From Rhodohalobacter mucosus (lineage in GTDB: Bacteria; Bacteroidota; Rhodothermia; Balneolales; Balneolaceae): a stretch of DNA of 64,000 nt. The DNA lies in NCBI RefSeq assembly GCF_003150675.1, contig NZ_QGGB01000002.1, forward strand, positions 372,001-436,000, written 5' to 3'. Every line of letters begins with the position of its first letter. The first letter of the stretch is position 1. Of the stretch, positions 51,800 through 61,027 are shown piece after piece. Below the pieces are notes generated by a model. That model saw nothing but the letters and a program-made list of their open reading frames with translations. It was not told the DNA's origin and did not search any database. A program made the translations under genes and the position numbers.

Positions 51800-54226
51800 T
51801 CATTCACTCCTCAAGCTCTGTACCGGGTTCATCATTGCTGCCTTGACCGATTGCCAGCTGATGGTGAACCATGCGATTAACAGCGCAATGATCCCGGCAA
51901 ATAAAAAGGCACTGACCGGGATGGAATCGCGATATGCAAAATTTTCCAGCCAGCGGTTCATACCGTACCAGGCCAGCGGAACCGAAATGGCCACGGATAT
52001 CAATACCAGCAGCGTGAAACGTTTCGAAAGCAGCAATACAATTCCGGAGGTGCCCGCACCCAGCACCTTGCGGATTCCGATCTCCTTTCTGCGCTCCTGC
52101 GCGGTAAAGGAGGCCAGCCCGAACAGGCCCAATCCTGCAATCAAAACTGCCAGACCCGAGAAAAAGCCAAAGAGGGTGCCAAGCCGCGACTCGGCTTCGT
52201 ACTGCTCATTAAAGCTCTCTTCCACAAAAAAATAGGTGAAGGGGAAGCCGGGTCTCAGAACCGACCACTGCTCTTCCAGAAAGGCGAGGGCTTCCTCTCT
52301 TTGGTTATCACGCACTTTTACCGCCACGCTGTTGATGCGCTGATCCGGGATCAGGAACACAATGGGTGCGATGGACTGGTGAAGGGACTCGAAATGAAAA
52401 TCCCTGGTCACACCGATTACCCTACCGCGCCGGCCTCCGTAATGAAACTCTTTATCGACGGCCTCTTCGGGAGAGGACCATCCGATCGTTTGAACTGCCG
52501 ACTCATTCAGGATGAAAGACTGTGTTGAATCGCTCGCCAGATCTCTGTCAAAATCGCGACCCGATACCAGGTCAATTCCAAATGTTTGCATAAAATCATG
52601 ACTTACATGGATATCGGCAATCCTGGAATTGATCTGCCGCAGCTCACCATCCACTTCGGCGGTGGTTCCCTGTGAATCGAGCAGACGGCCGGATGGCACC
52701 CGGCTCGACATGGATACGTTCAGTATCCCGGGGTGGCTCAAAAGCCTTTCCCTGATGTTTTCATAACCGGATCTGATCTGTTCATTGGCCGGCAGCACCG
52801 CAATGTGGTCCTTGTCAAACCCAAGATCTTTACTTCTCATAAAATCAAGCTGATTATAAACGATGATCATGCTTGCTATCAGGGTAATGGAAATGGAAAA
52901 CTGGGCTATGACCAGTGCTGACCGAAACCGTTCGTGCGATTTACCCGCCCTGAAGGTTCCCTTGAGAACAGATGACGGCTGAAAACCGGAAAGGAACAGT
53001 GCAGGGTAACTTCCGGCAGCCAACCCCACAAGAAGGATCAATGCCAGCGGCGCAATCAGGTGTGTGATATCCGAGAAAAACCGAAACTCCAGCTCCTTGT
53101 CGATGAATTCATTCACAAACGGAAGAGAGGCCTCAACCATCAGGATGGCCAGAAACAGCGAAATAACGGTTATCAGCACCGATTCACCCATAAACTGACG
53201 TATCAGAGAGCCGCGATCGGCTCCGATTACTTTTCTGAGCCCTACCTCTGTTGCACGTCTTGCCGACCGGGCCGTGCTCAGTTTCATAAAATTGATACAC
53301 GCGATTACCAGAATGAAGAGTGCAATTGCCGAGTACACATAGATGTATTCAATGCGGCTGTTGGCCTCTATTTCGGAGTCGAGGTTTGAGTGAAGATGGA
53401 TATCGGTAAGACGCTGCAGAATCAGCATGGTACCTGCAGATGCGGGCACATCCTGGTTCGCCGAACCCAGGTTTCGGTCTATAAATCCGGGTATTTGATC
53501 CTGCAGACGGCTGAAATCATCCGAACTGCCCAATCGCAGATAGGTTGCAAAATTGTTGCTTCCAAAATTTTGCATCATCGCTTCCATGCCGCCATAAAAC
53601 TGGATCACCGGAACCATTGAGCCGAGAAAATCGAACTGAAAATGGGAGTTTTCCGGCACGTCCTGCACCACCCCGGTCACCTGCATCGGCAGTGTTACTC
53701 CCTGGAACTGAAACTCAAGGGTTTTGCCCAGTGCGTTTTCACTCCCAAAGTACTTGATCGCCATACTGCGGGTCAGCACAAGCGCATCCGGATTCTGCAG
53801 AGCCGTTTCAGGGTCCCCCTGAATCATATTCCAGGAAAACATGCCGAACACCTCCGGATCCGCAAAGAAAAATCGGTCCTCTACAAACGATCTCTCATCA
53901 TACCTTAGCAGCGGGCTCACCTGAAAAAAACGAACCATCTCTTCAATAATGCCGGGGAATTCATCCTCCAGCATCGGACCAAAGGGCGGGGCAGCATGGC
54001 CCAGATGCAAACTGGTTTCACCGTTCTGATTGAACCAGGCCCGTGATACGCGCACAATCCGTTCCGAGTCGTCGTGATATTTATCGTAACTCAATTCAAA
54101 CTGGATATAGAGCAGAATCAGAATGCTGACCGCCAGCCCCACCGCCAGCCCGACAATATTGATCGCCGAATACCCCGGATTCCTCCGGATATTGCGTAAG
54201 GCGATTTTGATGTAGTTTGTAAGCAT
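51800..54226 (-). CDS. FtsX/MacB-family ABC transporter permease (copy 3)
   Basis: This is an 808-aa permease from MLTNYIKIALRN. An apparent longer start at 54292 adds 22 residues that are encoded entirely by the heptamer repeat, so I reject it. The same two-cluster membrane layout is present, with RRATEVGLRKVIGA in the middle and QERRKEIGIRKVLGAGTSG near the end. It is part of the tandem run; substrate unknown. Confidence 0.92.
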   Translation of the reverse strand: MLTNYIKIALRNIRRNPGYSAINIVGLAVGLAVSILILLYIQFELSYDKYHDDSERIVRVSRAWFNQNGETSLHLGHAAPPFGPMLEDEFPGIIEEMVRFFQVSPLLRYDERSFVEDRFFFADPEVFGMFSWNMIQGDPETALQNPDALVLTRSMAIKYFGSENALGKTLEFQFQGVTLPMQVTGVVQDVPENSHFQFDFLGSMVPVIQFYGGMEAMMQNFGSNNFATYLRLGSSDDFSRLQDQIPGFIDRNLGSANQDVPASAGTMLILQRLTDIHLHSNLDSEIEANSRIEYIYVYSAIALFILVIACINFMKLSTARSARRATEVGLRKVIGADRGSLIRQFMGESVLITVISLFLAILMVEASLPFVNEFIDKELEFRFFSDITHLIAPLALILLVGLAAGSYPALFLSGFQPSSVLKGTFRAGKSHERFRSALVIAQFSISITLIASMIIVYNQLDFMRSKDLGFDKDHIAVLPANEQIRSGYENIRERLLSHPGILNVSMSSRVPSGRLLDSQGTTAEVDGELRQINSRIADIHVSHDFMQTFGIDLVSGRDFDRDLASDSTQSFILNESAVQTIGWSSPEEAVDKEFHYGGRRGRVIGVTRDFHFESLHQSIAPIVFLIPDQRINSVAVKVRDNQREEALAFLEEQWSVLRPGFPFTYFFVEESFNEQYEAESRLGTLFGFFSGLAVLIAGLGLFGLASFTAQERRKEIGIRKVLGAGTSGIVLLLSKRFTLLVLISVAISVPLAWYGMNRWLENFAYRDSIPVSAFLFAGIIALLIAWFTISWQSVKAAMMNPVQSLRSE

Positions 54227-54229
54227 TTT

Positions 54230-54299
54230 GTTAGTTGTTGGTTGTTGGTTGTTGATCGAGGCCAGCTGCAACCAACAACTGACCACATACAACTATCCG
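54230..54299. repeat. 70-bp inverted heptamer array (permease gap)
   Basis: Ten units in exact register: GTTAGTT and two exact GTTGGTT units on one side, CCAACAA, CTGACCA and CATACAA on the other. On the transcribed strand TTGTTGGTTG and CAACCAACAA can form a perfect 10-bp stem. It starts 2 nt after the previous stop codon and ends 3 nt before the next ATG. Confidence 0.9.
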
Positions 54300-54301
54300 G
54301 T

Positions 54302-56785
54302 CTATTCACTCCTCAAGCTTTCCGTAGGGTTGATCAGTGTTGCCCGGATGGACTGATAACCCACAGTTAACCAGGCAATTACCAATGCTGAGGCACCGGC
54401 CAGCAGAAACAGCCCGATATCCGGTTCAATCCGATACGCAAAATTTTGAAGCCAGTTACTCATTACAAACCAGGCAACAGGGGCTGCAATGATAAAAGCA
54501 GACAGGACCAGCCTGGTAAATTCTTTATTTATCAGAAGTACAATGCTTTGTGAGCTTGCCCCCAAAACTTTTCGAACTCCAATCTCTTTGGATCTGCGCA
54601 CCACCATCAGTGATGCGAGCCCGAACAGTCCAAGACAGGCTATAATAATTGCAAGTGCGGAACCAAAAAGTACAATTTGGCTTAGGCGTTCTTCCTGACG
54701 GTACTGATTGTCTACGGATTGATCCACAAAGGTGTAATTGAATGGTGCACCAACGGAGGCTGATGCCCAGCTCGCTTCGATACGATCCATGAGGGCAGGC
54801 AGGTTTTGGGAGTTAAAGCGGACCGAAATCCTTGGGGTTGGCGACGTGCTGAAACCGATATTCTCAATACCGCTAAAAAGGATATCAGGGTTGATGGTTA
54901 ATGCCAGCGGATCAACTTCCATATGAAGCGATTCATAATGAAAGTTTTGAACCACACCAATCACCTCGTGTTCTTCAAAGTCAGGCCCCGGCAGCCGCTG
55001 TCCAATCGGATTTTCCCAACCGTAATCCTCTACAAGAGCTTCATTTACGAGAATCGCTCTTCTTTCATCAGATGGGTTATTGACTGAGAAATCTCTTCCT
55101 GATATAAGGCTGATCCCATACGTTTCAACAAAATCATGATCCACTATGTTGAAATCAAAAAAACGTTTGCGGTCATTTTGGTCTCTGTAATCAGAGGATA
55201 TCCATCCACCCGATTGTACCGGGGTAAAAGAAGATATACTGATAGACGTAATGTCAGGATAACCGGCCAGCTCAGATTCCAGCCTTTCTTTCAATCTTTC
55301 GGCATCACTGATCGTTTGGGATAAGGGTACTCCCGGGCCTGCATTCAGATCCGTTGACAAGACCACCACCTGGTCTTTGTTGTACCCGAGATCGGCCGAA
55401 CGCATGTATTCAAGCTGTTGGGTAATAATCAGCGTACCCGCAATCAGAGCGATAGAGAGTGAAAACTGAAATATAACCATGGTCTGCCGAAACAGGTTTT
55501 TATCACCCGATAAACTCAACCGGCCTTTGAGAACGTCAACGGGTTTAAATCCGGATATCATGAGTGCGGGATAGATCCCTGCAATAAAGCTGATTAATAT
55601 CGCGCCGATACCAAACAGAATGAGAATATTGCCGGACAATAGCTCAAGCTGAAGGCCGGTTCCCGACAAGCTGTTAAATCGCGGTAAAAGAAGCTCTGCA
55701 AGAAGAACACCTCCACATAGTGCAATCATCGTCATTAAGAGCGCTTCTCCCCAAAACTGAAGCATCAGATGTTGCCTGACTGCACCTATCGTTTTGCGAA
55801 TACCTACTTCTCTTGCCCTTGATGCAGAGCGGCTGATGGCAAGCGTCATAAAATTAACACAGGCAATAAGGAGCACCAGCAACGCAATTGCTGCAAGAAT
55901 ATAGGAATACACGGGATCGCTCACCTCTGCAATGCCTGCCGGTATTTCTGTGTTGAGGCGTATATCCGTAATGGGCTGCAAACCTACCGTATAGGTTAGG
56001 TCACCCTCATTGAAGTCATCACCATACCTGCTACCCAGCTCGGTAACCATCATGGTCTCCATCTTCTCATTTATCTCCTCCATTCGGCTGTTTTCACGCA
56101 GCAATACATACGTCTCCGTGGACACACTGAACCAGTTCGTTAGTGAATTCTGACTGAAAACTTTTGAACTGTTTGAAAAAGGAATGAGGATTCCAAACTG
56201 TATACTCGAATTAAGTGGAGGGTTTTTGATGATCGCAGCGACGGTAAATTCATCAAACGTATCTCCGAACTGAATGTGCAAAGTCTGCATGAGGGGATCT
56301 TCCTCGCCAAAAAACTGTTTTGCAATCTGCTCGGTGATTACAACCGTTGCGGGATTATCCCGGGTTTGACTCGCAACACCTCGTATCACTTCAAAGTCAA
56401 ACATGTCAAAAAAGTCAGGATCCACAATGGATATAGCTTCCGACACGGCTTCGGTTTGATCAGGATGCTTAACAAGATTAGAAAAAGTTGTAAACCGGCT
56501 AATCTGTTCAACCTCGGGAATATTGTTTTCAAGGGCAGATGCCAGGATTAGCGGCGTAACAGAATTAAAGTAAATTTCATCATTTCCATAATCTTCATGC
56601 ACCCAGGCACGGTACAGGCGGTCTGAATCGGCGTGAAACTCATCATAGCTCCACTCATTATGGACATACAGCCCGATCAGCAGGCAGCAGGCTATGCCAA
56701 CCGCCAGACCGAAAATGTTGATAAAGGAGTAGACCTTGTTCTTGAACAGGTTCCGGAAGGCAATTTTGAGGTAGTTTTTAATCAT
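54302..56785 (-). CDS. FtsX/MacB-family ABC transporter permease (copy 2)
   Basis: This 827-aa permease starts MIKNYLKIAFRNLFKNKVYS, identical over the first 24 residues to copy 1 but divergent afterwards. Middle motif RAREVGIRKTIGAV, end motif RRSKEIGVRKVLGASSQSI. The 5' end and upstream DNA match copy 1 closely, a sign of duplication or gene conversion. Confidence 0.93.
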   Translation of the reverse strand: MIKNYLKIAFRNLFKNKVYSFINIFGLAVGIACCLLIGLYVHNEWSYDEFHADSDRLYRAWVHEDYGNDEIYFNSVTPLILASALENNIPEVEQISRFTTFSNLVKHPDQTEAVSEAISIVDPDFFDMFDFEVIRGVASQTRDNPATVVITEQIAKQFFGEEDPLMQTLHIQFGDTFDEFTVAAIIKNPPLNSSIQFGILIPFSNSSKVFSQNSLTNWFSVSTETYVLLRENSRMEEINEKMETMMVTELGSRYGDDFNEGDLTYTVGLQPITDIRLNTEIPAGIAEVSDPVYSYILAAIALLVLLIACVNFMTLAISRSASRAREVGIRKTIGAVRQHLMLQFWGEALLMTMIALCGGVLLAELLLPRFNSLSGTGLQLELLSGNILILFGIGAILISFIAGIYPALMISGFKPVDVLKGRLSLSGDKNLFRQTMVIFQFSLSIALIAGTLIITQQLEYMRSADLGYNKDQVVVLSTDLNAGPGVPLSQTISDAERLKERLESELAGYPDITSISISSFTPVQSGGWISSDYRDQNDRKRFFDFNIVDHDFVETYGISLISGRDFSVNNPSDERRAILVNEALVEDYGWENPIGQRLPGPDFEEHEVIGVVQNFHYESLHMEVDPLALTINPDILFSGIENIGFSTSPTPRISVRFNSQNLPALMDRIEASWASASVGAPFNYTFVDQSVDNQYRQEERLSQIVLFGSALAIIIACLGLFGLASLMVVRRSKEIGVRKVLGASSQSIVLLINKEFTRLVLSAFIIAAPVAWFVMSNWLQNFAYRIEPDIGLFLLAGASALVIAWLTVGYQSIRATLINPTESLRSE

Positions 56786-56791
56786 CTTTTT

Positions 56792-56861
56792 GTTGTCACT
56801 TTTTAGTAGTCAGTGGTTTGTTGTGGCCGGTTGCATCTAACAACCGACAATGGACTACTAT
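56792..56861. repeat. 70-bp inverted heptamer array (permease gap)
   Basis: Ten units in exact register, such as GTTGTCA, GTAGTCA and GTTGTGG against CAACCGA and CTACTAT. On the transcribed strand GTAGTC, CGGTTG, CAACCG and GACTAC pair in nested order. It begins 5 nt after the previous stop codon and ends 6 nt before the next ATG. Confidence 0.9.
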
Positions 56862-56866
56862 CCATA

Positions 56867-59299
56867 TCATTCACTTCTCAGACTCTGTACCGGGTTTACG
56901 GTTGCAGCACGAATCGCATGCCAGCCGACCATTAGCATTGTGCAAAGCAGGGCATAACCACCGGCGATAAGAAAAATTCCGGGGTCCAAATCCGTTCGAA
57001 ATGCAAACTGCCGCAGCCAGTACTGCAATACGTACCATGCAACGGGTGTTGCCACAGCAACGGATATGAGTATCAGCTTTGCAAAATCCTTAGACAGCAG
57101 TATTAATATCCCCTGAACACTCGCACCCATCACTTTGCGAATGCCAATTTCCTTTCTCCGCTGGATAGAGGAAATGCCTGCCAATCCAAACAGCCCCAGA
57201 CATGCAATAAAAATGGCAAAAACGGAACTGTAGCGTATGATTTTACCCCAGCGTTCTTCAGCCCGGTACAATTCATCCATATCCTGATCCAGAAAACTGT
57301 ATGTAAACGGTATGTCGCTATGGATGGATGACCATGCCGATTCAATTTTCGAAATGGAACTCTGCACCTGATCGGGTGCAATCCGGATCATCATATTCAG
57401 AATCGGATCTCTGGGATTCATGTACATCATGGCCGGTTCAATATCCGCCGCCAGCGACTGATAGTTAAAATCCTCAACCACACCGATTATGACCGGGTTG
57501 TTCATCCAGCCCCAATCGATCGGAAATGTCTCACCTACAGCCGCTTGATCCATTCCGTGCCTGCTCAAAAAGGTTTCATTCACGATGATGCTCTGTGTGG
57601 AGTCTGAAGCAAGAAGCGGATTGAAATCCCGCCCCGCAATAAGATTCATTTCCAGGGTTTCGATGAACCGGGGATCCACACGAAAGACGGCAGTTTGCAT
57701 CAGCTCACCGTTATAGTTGTACCCCCTCCTCCATAAGCCCGTAGCAAAGGAAACGTTGGCTCCCGTTATTTCCACGATATCCTCTTCGCCACCAAGAATG
57801 TCTCTGTACAGGCTCAGGGTTCTCTCCCCGTCCTGGCCGTTTAATGGAACCACCACGACCTGTTCACCGGAGAACCCAAGATTTTTATTCTGCATAAAAT
57901 CCAGCTGTTTTCCCATTCCCAGGGTGGCGGCAACCAGGAAAACTGATATGCTAAACTGTACCATGATCAGGGACCGGGTTAGTGCGTTATTTCCGCTAAA
58001 ATTCAGTCTCTCGTTCAGTGACTCAATAGGTTTGAACCCCGACAATAGAAGCGCCGGATAGCTTCCCGCAACAAGGCCGGTAACAACAAAGAGGGCTATG
58101 AGGCCTGATACGATCCATCGGCTTTCAATCATTGAACCGAGTGACAGACTTTTCCCGGAAAGCTCATTAAATACCGGCAGGGCAAACTCCGTAAATAAAA
58201 AGCCGATGGCCATAGCCATGGCTGCCACTATGAAGGTCTCTGCCCAGAACTGGAACATAATCTGACCTCTTTCTGCCCCTGATACTTTTCTGATCCCCAC
58301 TTCCCTGGCTCTTTTTGCCGATCGACCAATTGAAAGAATCATGAAATTGAAACATGCAATCAACAGTACGGCCAGCGCAATACCTCCCAAAATATAAGAG
58401 TAAGAAGGATTGCCGGGCTGCGACAGCCCTCCCGGCACCCCTGTATTCAAGTGAATATCCTCCATAGGCTGAAAACGATAGACAAGAGCAGGGCCGTCTC
58501 CCTTGTATATTCCATCTTCCCTCATTTCATCAAACATGGACCCCATATGCGTATTCATGAATTGAGGCATTTTGGCCTGTACAAGATTCACATCGGTCCC
58601 GTCATTCAATTTAACGTACAGAAGATTCCGGGTAGCATCCCACCGGTTTTCAACCCGGGCATAATCTTCATAACGACTCAGCACATCCTGAATGGGTAGC
58701 AGGATATTGAATGAAATGGTAGAGTTGCCCGGCAATGCCTTGGCTACCCCGGTCACTTCAAATTCACTGAATTCCCCGTTTAACCTCAGGCTGAGAGTTT
58801 CACCCAATGGGTTTCTGTTCCCGAATATCTGATCTGCTGCATCCTCAGACAGAACGATCGATCCAGGGTTTGTGAGCGCCGTAGCGGGGTCGCCCAGTTT
58901 AAGCGGAAAACTGAAAAGGTCGAAAAATGACGGATCGGTAAAAAGTACACCATCCTTCTCCAGAGCCGCGGCATCCTTCCGGATAATCAGATTTCCAAAT
59001 GGTATGAGCCGAACAGTCTCTTCAACCTCCGGAATATCACGTTTCAGCGCCTCTGCAGTTGGCATGGGCATGTAAACATCGGTGTCATACATATCTTCCT
59101 CCATCAGAGGCTGACGGTATAGCCGATACAGATTCTCCCCGTTTTCGTGAAAACGATCATACGTCAGTTCATCATTCACAAACAGAATAACAAGCACTGA
59201 AAATGCAAGACCGAGCGAGAGACCAACAATATTGATAAACGAATAGACCTTGTTCTTGAACAGGTTCCGGAAGGCAATTTTGAGGTAGTTTTTAATCAT
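56867..59299 (-). CDS. FtsX/MacB-family ABC transporter permease (copy 1)
   Basis: This 810-aa permease is the first gene of the tandem run. It has the common start MIKNYLKIAFRNLFKNKVYS, middle motif RAREVGIRKVSGAERGQ and end motif QRRKEIGIRKVMGASVQGI. A sigma-54-type promoter lies about 105-120 nt upstream, with a heptamer array in the 5' leader. Confidence 0.93.
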   Translation of the reverse strand: MIKNYLKIAFRNLFKNKVYSFINIVGLSLGLAFSVLVILFVNDELTYDRFHENGENLYRLYRQPLMEEDMYDTDVYMPMPTAEALKRDIPEVEETVRLIPFGNLIIRKDAAALEKDGVLFTDPSFFDLFSFPLKLGDPATALTNPGSIVLSEDAADQIFGNRNPLGETLSLRLNGEFSEFEVTGVAKALPGNSTISFNILLPIQDVLSRYEDYARVENRWDATRNLLYVKLNDGTDVNLVQAKMPQFMNTHMGSMFDEMREDGIYKGDGPALVYRFQPMEDIHLNTGVPGGLSQPGNPSYSYILGGIALAVLLIACFNFMILSIGRSAKRAREVGIRKVSGAERGQIMFQFWAETFIVAAMAMAIGFLFTEFALPVFNELSGKSLSLGSMIESRWIVSGLIALFVVTGLVAGSYPALLLSGFKPIESLNERLNFSGNNALTRSLIMVQFSISVFLVAATLGMGKQLDFMQNKNLGFSGEQVVVVPLNGQDGERTLSLYRDILGGEEDIVEITGANVSFATGLWRRGYNYNGELMQTAVFRVDPRFIETLEMNLIAGRDFNPLLASDSTQSIIVNETFLSRHGMDQAAVGETFPIDWGWMNNPVIIGVVEDFNYQSLAADIEPAMMYMNPRDPILNMMIRIAPDQVQSSISKIESAWSSIHSDIPFTYSFLDQDMDELYRAEERWGKIIRYSSVFAIFIACLGLFGLAGISSIQRRKEIGIRKVMGASVQGILILLSKDFAKLILISVAVATPVAWYVLQYWLRQFAFRTDLDPGIFLIAGGYALLCTMLMVGWHAIRAATVNPVQSLRSE

Positions 59300-59302
59300 T
59301 TT

Positions 59303-59372
59303 GTTGTCACTTTTTAGTAGTCAGTTGTTTGTTGTGGCCGGTTGCAACCAAGAACTGACCACCTGCAACTTA
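59303..59372. repeat. 70-bp inverted heptamer array (leader of first permease)
   Basis: Ten units in exact register: GTTGTCA, CTTTTTA and GTAGTCA, as in the array at 56792, then different right-arm units (CAACCAA, GAACTGA, CCACCTG, CAACTTA). It ends 3 nt before the ATG, so it replaces the usual ribosome-site region. Confidence 0.88.
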
Positions 59373-59402
59373 CCGGCATACTAAACGCTCTACCATACCA
59401 TC

Positions 59403-59421
59403 AATTCAACAATCATACCAA
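59403..59421 (-). promoter_or_regulatory. sigma-54-type -24/-12 promoter for the permease run
   Basis: On the minus strand TTGGTATG-N4-TTGA (59407-59421) is the same layout as the promoter at 48441-48455, with two T for C changes. Weaker alone, it gains support from the dyad 80 bp upstream. Confidence 0.5.
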
Positions 59422-59493
59422 AACATAAAAACGGCCCTGAGCACAATACGAAGGGGTGTTTACGGGGCGTGTGTTCAGTTTTAATACAACCGG

Positions 59494-59509
59494 TGTACGG
59501 ATGCGTACA
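59494..59509. promoter_or_regulatory. candidate activator-binding dyad TGTACG-N4-CGTACA
   Basis: The perfect inverted repeat TGTACGGATGCGTACA has the same 6-4-6 layout as the dyad at 48527-48542, with one base change per half. Its centre lies about 83 bp upstream of the -24 element at 59418, close to the 80 bp at the other promoter. Confidence 0.55.
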
Positions 59510-59548
59510 TCCATTGGATTCAGTTCAGTGATAATAAACACAAATAAA

Positions 59549-59572
59549 AAAGGCCTCCCGAAGGAGGCCTTT
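59549..59572 (-). terminator. rho-independent terminator of the susCD operon
   Basis: On the minus strand GGAGGCC-type arms (59549-59558 and 59563-59572, AAAGGCCTCC with GGAGGCCTTT) close a TTCG tetraloop and are followed by a T-rich tail. It lies about 30 nt after the SusD stop codon. Confidence 0.93.
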
Positions 59573-59602
59573 ATTACCAAGGAAATTGAAATTATATCGG
59601 GT

Positions 59603-61015
59603 TTAGTTATTCCCTGAGAATGACTCCCAGTCGATCTCACCCTGCGGACGGCCAATCTGTGTAGCTACGCGTCCGCCGTCGATGGAGGTATCGATATCGC
59701 CAAGACGATCGTACCGCCTCATGTCGATCCACCGGTGGCCTTCACCCCAAAGAGAGTATCGCCTCTCTTCAAGAATCTGGTCAATAATGGCATTCTGGTC
59801 CGTGCTTGCAAAATCGGGCAGTCCCCAGGCGCTGCGGATAATATTAATCGCGTCAACCGCATCAGCCAGGTCCGATCCCTGATTGCGCTGAGCAAGAGCT
59901 TCAGCATAAATCAGGATCAGCTCTTCATTTCTGATAAACGGCATACTGCTGGTTGCAGAATTATAGACGTCGATCTGGTAATCTGCGCTCAGCGCCGGAA
60001 TATCCGGGGTGGTTGCCGCACTTGACCTGAGTGCAAACTTGTCGAGCCGCCCGTCACCGGCTTCCGCATCAGCTATAAGCGCGGGGTTCGGTACAATCAA
60101 CAGGTTCTGATTTGCATCCGGTATGAAGAAATACGGATTGAACTGGTCGTTCCCTCCTGCAAAAGTGTGCTCGGGTCCGGCATTGAGTTCAGCTTCGCCC
60201 TGGCCCGGAGCCAGATTCAGGAATGAATCATCAAGGGCGTCAAGGGCTCCCTGCCAGTCTTCCGCATAGATGGCCAGCCTGGCAGCGATGGCACGGTTCA
60301 CCTCCAGCATGCTTGCAGGAGTATCAAATCCGTCGAATCCGTCCGTAAGGTCAAAATTGAACTCCGTTCCCGCCGATTGCAGCTGTGTAGCCGCCTCATC
60401 CGCAATCGCACGTATTTCGGCAAGAGCGTTGTCGTAGTTCAGGAATCCACCCGGATTGAGTGGCTCAGCAAAAGTAACGTCCACTCGTATACCGTTCTGA
60501 TACTGGTGCATCAGCGGCATCTGGAACTGATAGGCCTTTATTGTGTTCGCAAACCCGTAATACCCGTTCTTTTGGGTATCCGTAACGTTTTCTGAATTCT
60601 GAACCGATTCAATCAGCAGGTTTGATTGCCGGATAGCACCATATGGTGCTTCGTATCCGCTTGCATCCACAAAGAAGTTGCTGTTGTCTTCCGCATCAAT
60701 ACTTCGACTCGGTAATTGTAGCCAGTCGATGGCAAACGTCGGGTCGGATGTATTGATGTAATAGAGCTCACGGCTGATTGTGCCGGTTAACGACCACCAG
60801 TCGCTGGTGCCGTTGTTATAGTTTCTGTGCACCGACTCCAGGCCGGATACCAGATTTTGCAGTTCTCCGGCGGTTGCGTTATTCAAAACGCCTGCCGTAC
60901 TCGGGCTGTTCGGATCAATTACAGGGTCAACCTCTAACAAATCGCATGAGGCTGCGATCGCAATCAAACCGGACAGGATCGTCAGTTTTATAATTATTGA
61001 ATATTTCATAGTCAT
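59603..61015 (-). CDS. SusD/RagB-family outer membrane lipoprotein
   Basis: This 470-aa protein has a lipobox (IAASC; a second in-frame start is two codons in) and the SusD-type alpha-helical TPR scaffold: NGYYGFANTIKAYQFQMPL near residue 145, FIRNEELILIYAEALAQ near residue 345 and the end motif EERRYSLWGEGHRWIDMRRYDRLG. SusD caps the SusC pore and binds glycans or other nutrients. It is 12 nt after SusC and ends at a terminator. Confidence 0.93.
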   Translation of the reverse strand: MTMKYSIIIKLTILSGLIAIAASCDLLEVDPVIDPNSPSTAGVLNNATAGELQNLVSGLESVHRNYNNGTSDWWSLTGTISRELYYINTSDPTFAIDWLQLPSRSIDAEDNSNFFVDASGYEAPYGAIRQSNLLIESVQNSENVTDTQKNGYYGFANTIKAYQFQMPLMHQYQNGIRVDVTFAEPLNPGGFLNYDNALAEIRAIADEAATQLQSAGTEFNFDLTDGFDGFDTPASMLEVNRAIAARLAIYAEDWQGALDALDDSFLNLAPGQGEAELNAGPEHTFAGGNDQFNPYFFIPDANQNLLIVPNPALIADAEAGDGRLDKFALRSSAATTPDIPALSADYQIDVYNSATSSMPFIRNEELILIYAEALAQRNQGSDLADAVDAINIIRSAWGLPDFASTDQNAIIDQILEERRYSLWGEGHRWIDMRRYDRLGDIDTSIDGGRVATQIGRPQGEIDWESFSGNN

Positions 61016-61027
61016 ACTCTTATGGGA

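Noticed and set aside
54227-54292. N-terminal 22-codon extension of a permease
   Set aside because: It is encoded wholly by heptamer repeats, while paralogues all start at the MLTNYIK-type motif.
49263-59372. CRISPR array
   Set aside because: The unit is 7 bases with no unique spacers between repeats, and no cas genes are present.
59413-59655. Open frame across the susCD terminator
   Set aside because: It crosses a strong terminator and the SusD 3' end in another frame.
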